DNA of 6,211 nt from an uncultured Gemella sp. (lineage in GTDB: Bacteria; Bacillota; Bacilli; Staphylococcales; Gemellaceae). Shown here in pieces: positions 6,207 to 6,211 of this stretch. The number at the start of each line of letters is the position of its first letter. Positions within the stretch are counted from its first letter, which is position 1. The position numbers and the translations under genes were made by a program. The notes beneath the pieces are model-generated. The model made no database searches and had not been told where the DNA came from. It saw only the letters and a list, made by a program, of their open reading frames with translations. The stretch covers positions 1 through 6,211 of the forward strand of contig CALHQV010000295.1 in NCBI GenBank assembly GCA_938038035.1, in the 5' to 3' direction.

Positions 6207-6211
6207 TGAGT

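Noticed and set aside
1..6211. tRNA, rRNA, CRISPR array or insertion sequence
   Set aside because: No cloverleaf, ribosomal RNA stretch, regularly spaced repeat array, transposase motif or flanking terminal repeats were seen.

Overview
This 6.2-kb window comes from a very AT-rich, low-GC genome. Strong AAGGAGG-type ribosome binding sites, consensus sigma-A-like promoters (TTGACA/TATAAT, one with an extended TG -10) and hairpin-plus-T terminators point to the Bacillota, class Bacilli. The protein sequences would suit a Gemella, Streptococcus or Staphylococcus-like host. The genus is an inference and cannot be fixed from this window. All four intact genes lie on the + strand.

Layout: (1) Positions 1-322 have no intact gene. 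They hold a near-perfect promoter (21-49), two 17-base near-identical palindromic repeats able to form alternative hairpins (56-136), and what looks like a decayed coding remnant in two frames broken by stops (59-322). (2) 323-778 encodes a small GNAT acetyltransferase. (3) 779-994 is a regulatory gap with a terminator-like hairpin (901-927), a direct repeat (933-952) and a promoter (960-987) whose expected start site falls almost on the next start codon. (4) 995-2347 encodes a 450-residue MATE-family drug/sodium antiporter, closed by a strong terminator (2381-2425). (5) An extended -10 promoter (2447-2455) starts a likely two-gene unit: folP (dihydropteroate synthase, 2492-3295) and, 20 bases later, a 937-residue protein (3316-6129) with a PLD-type nuclease, an SF2 helicase and a DUF3427-like C-terminus. 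(6) 6130-6211 holds a structured inverted-repeat element cut by the window edge.

The most notable gene is the last. Its architecture is that of SauUSI, the modification-dependent (type IV) restriction enzyme of Staphylococcus aureus, so it is most likely an anti-phage and anti-foreign-DNA enzyme that cuts DNA carrying modified cytosine. It appears to be read from the same promoter as the housekeeping folate gene folP. The window does not show a clearly new multi-gene system. The points most worth following up are the defence gene behind folP, the apparently leaderless MATE start and the decayed, hairpin-rich leader upstream of the acetyltransferase.
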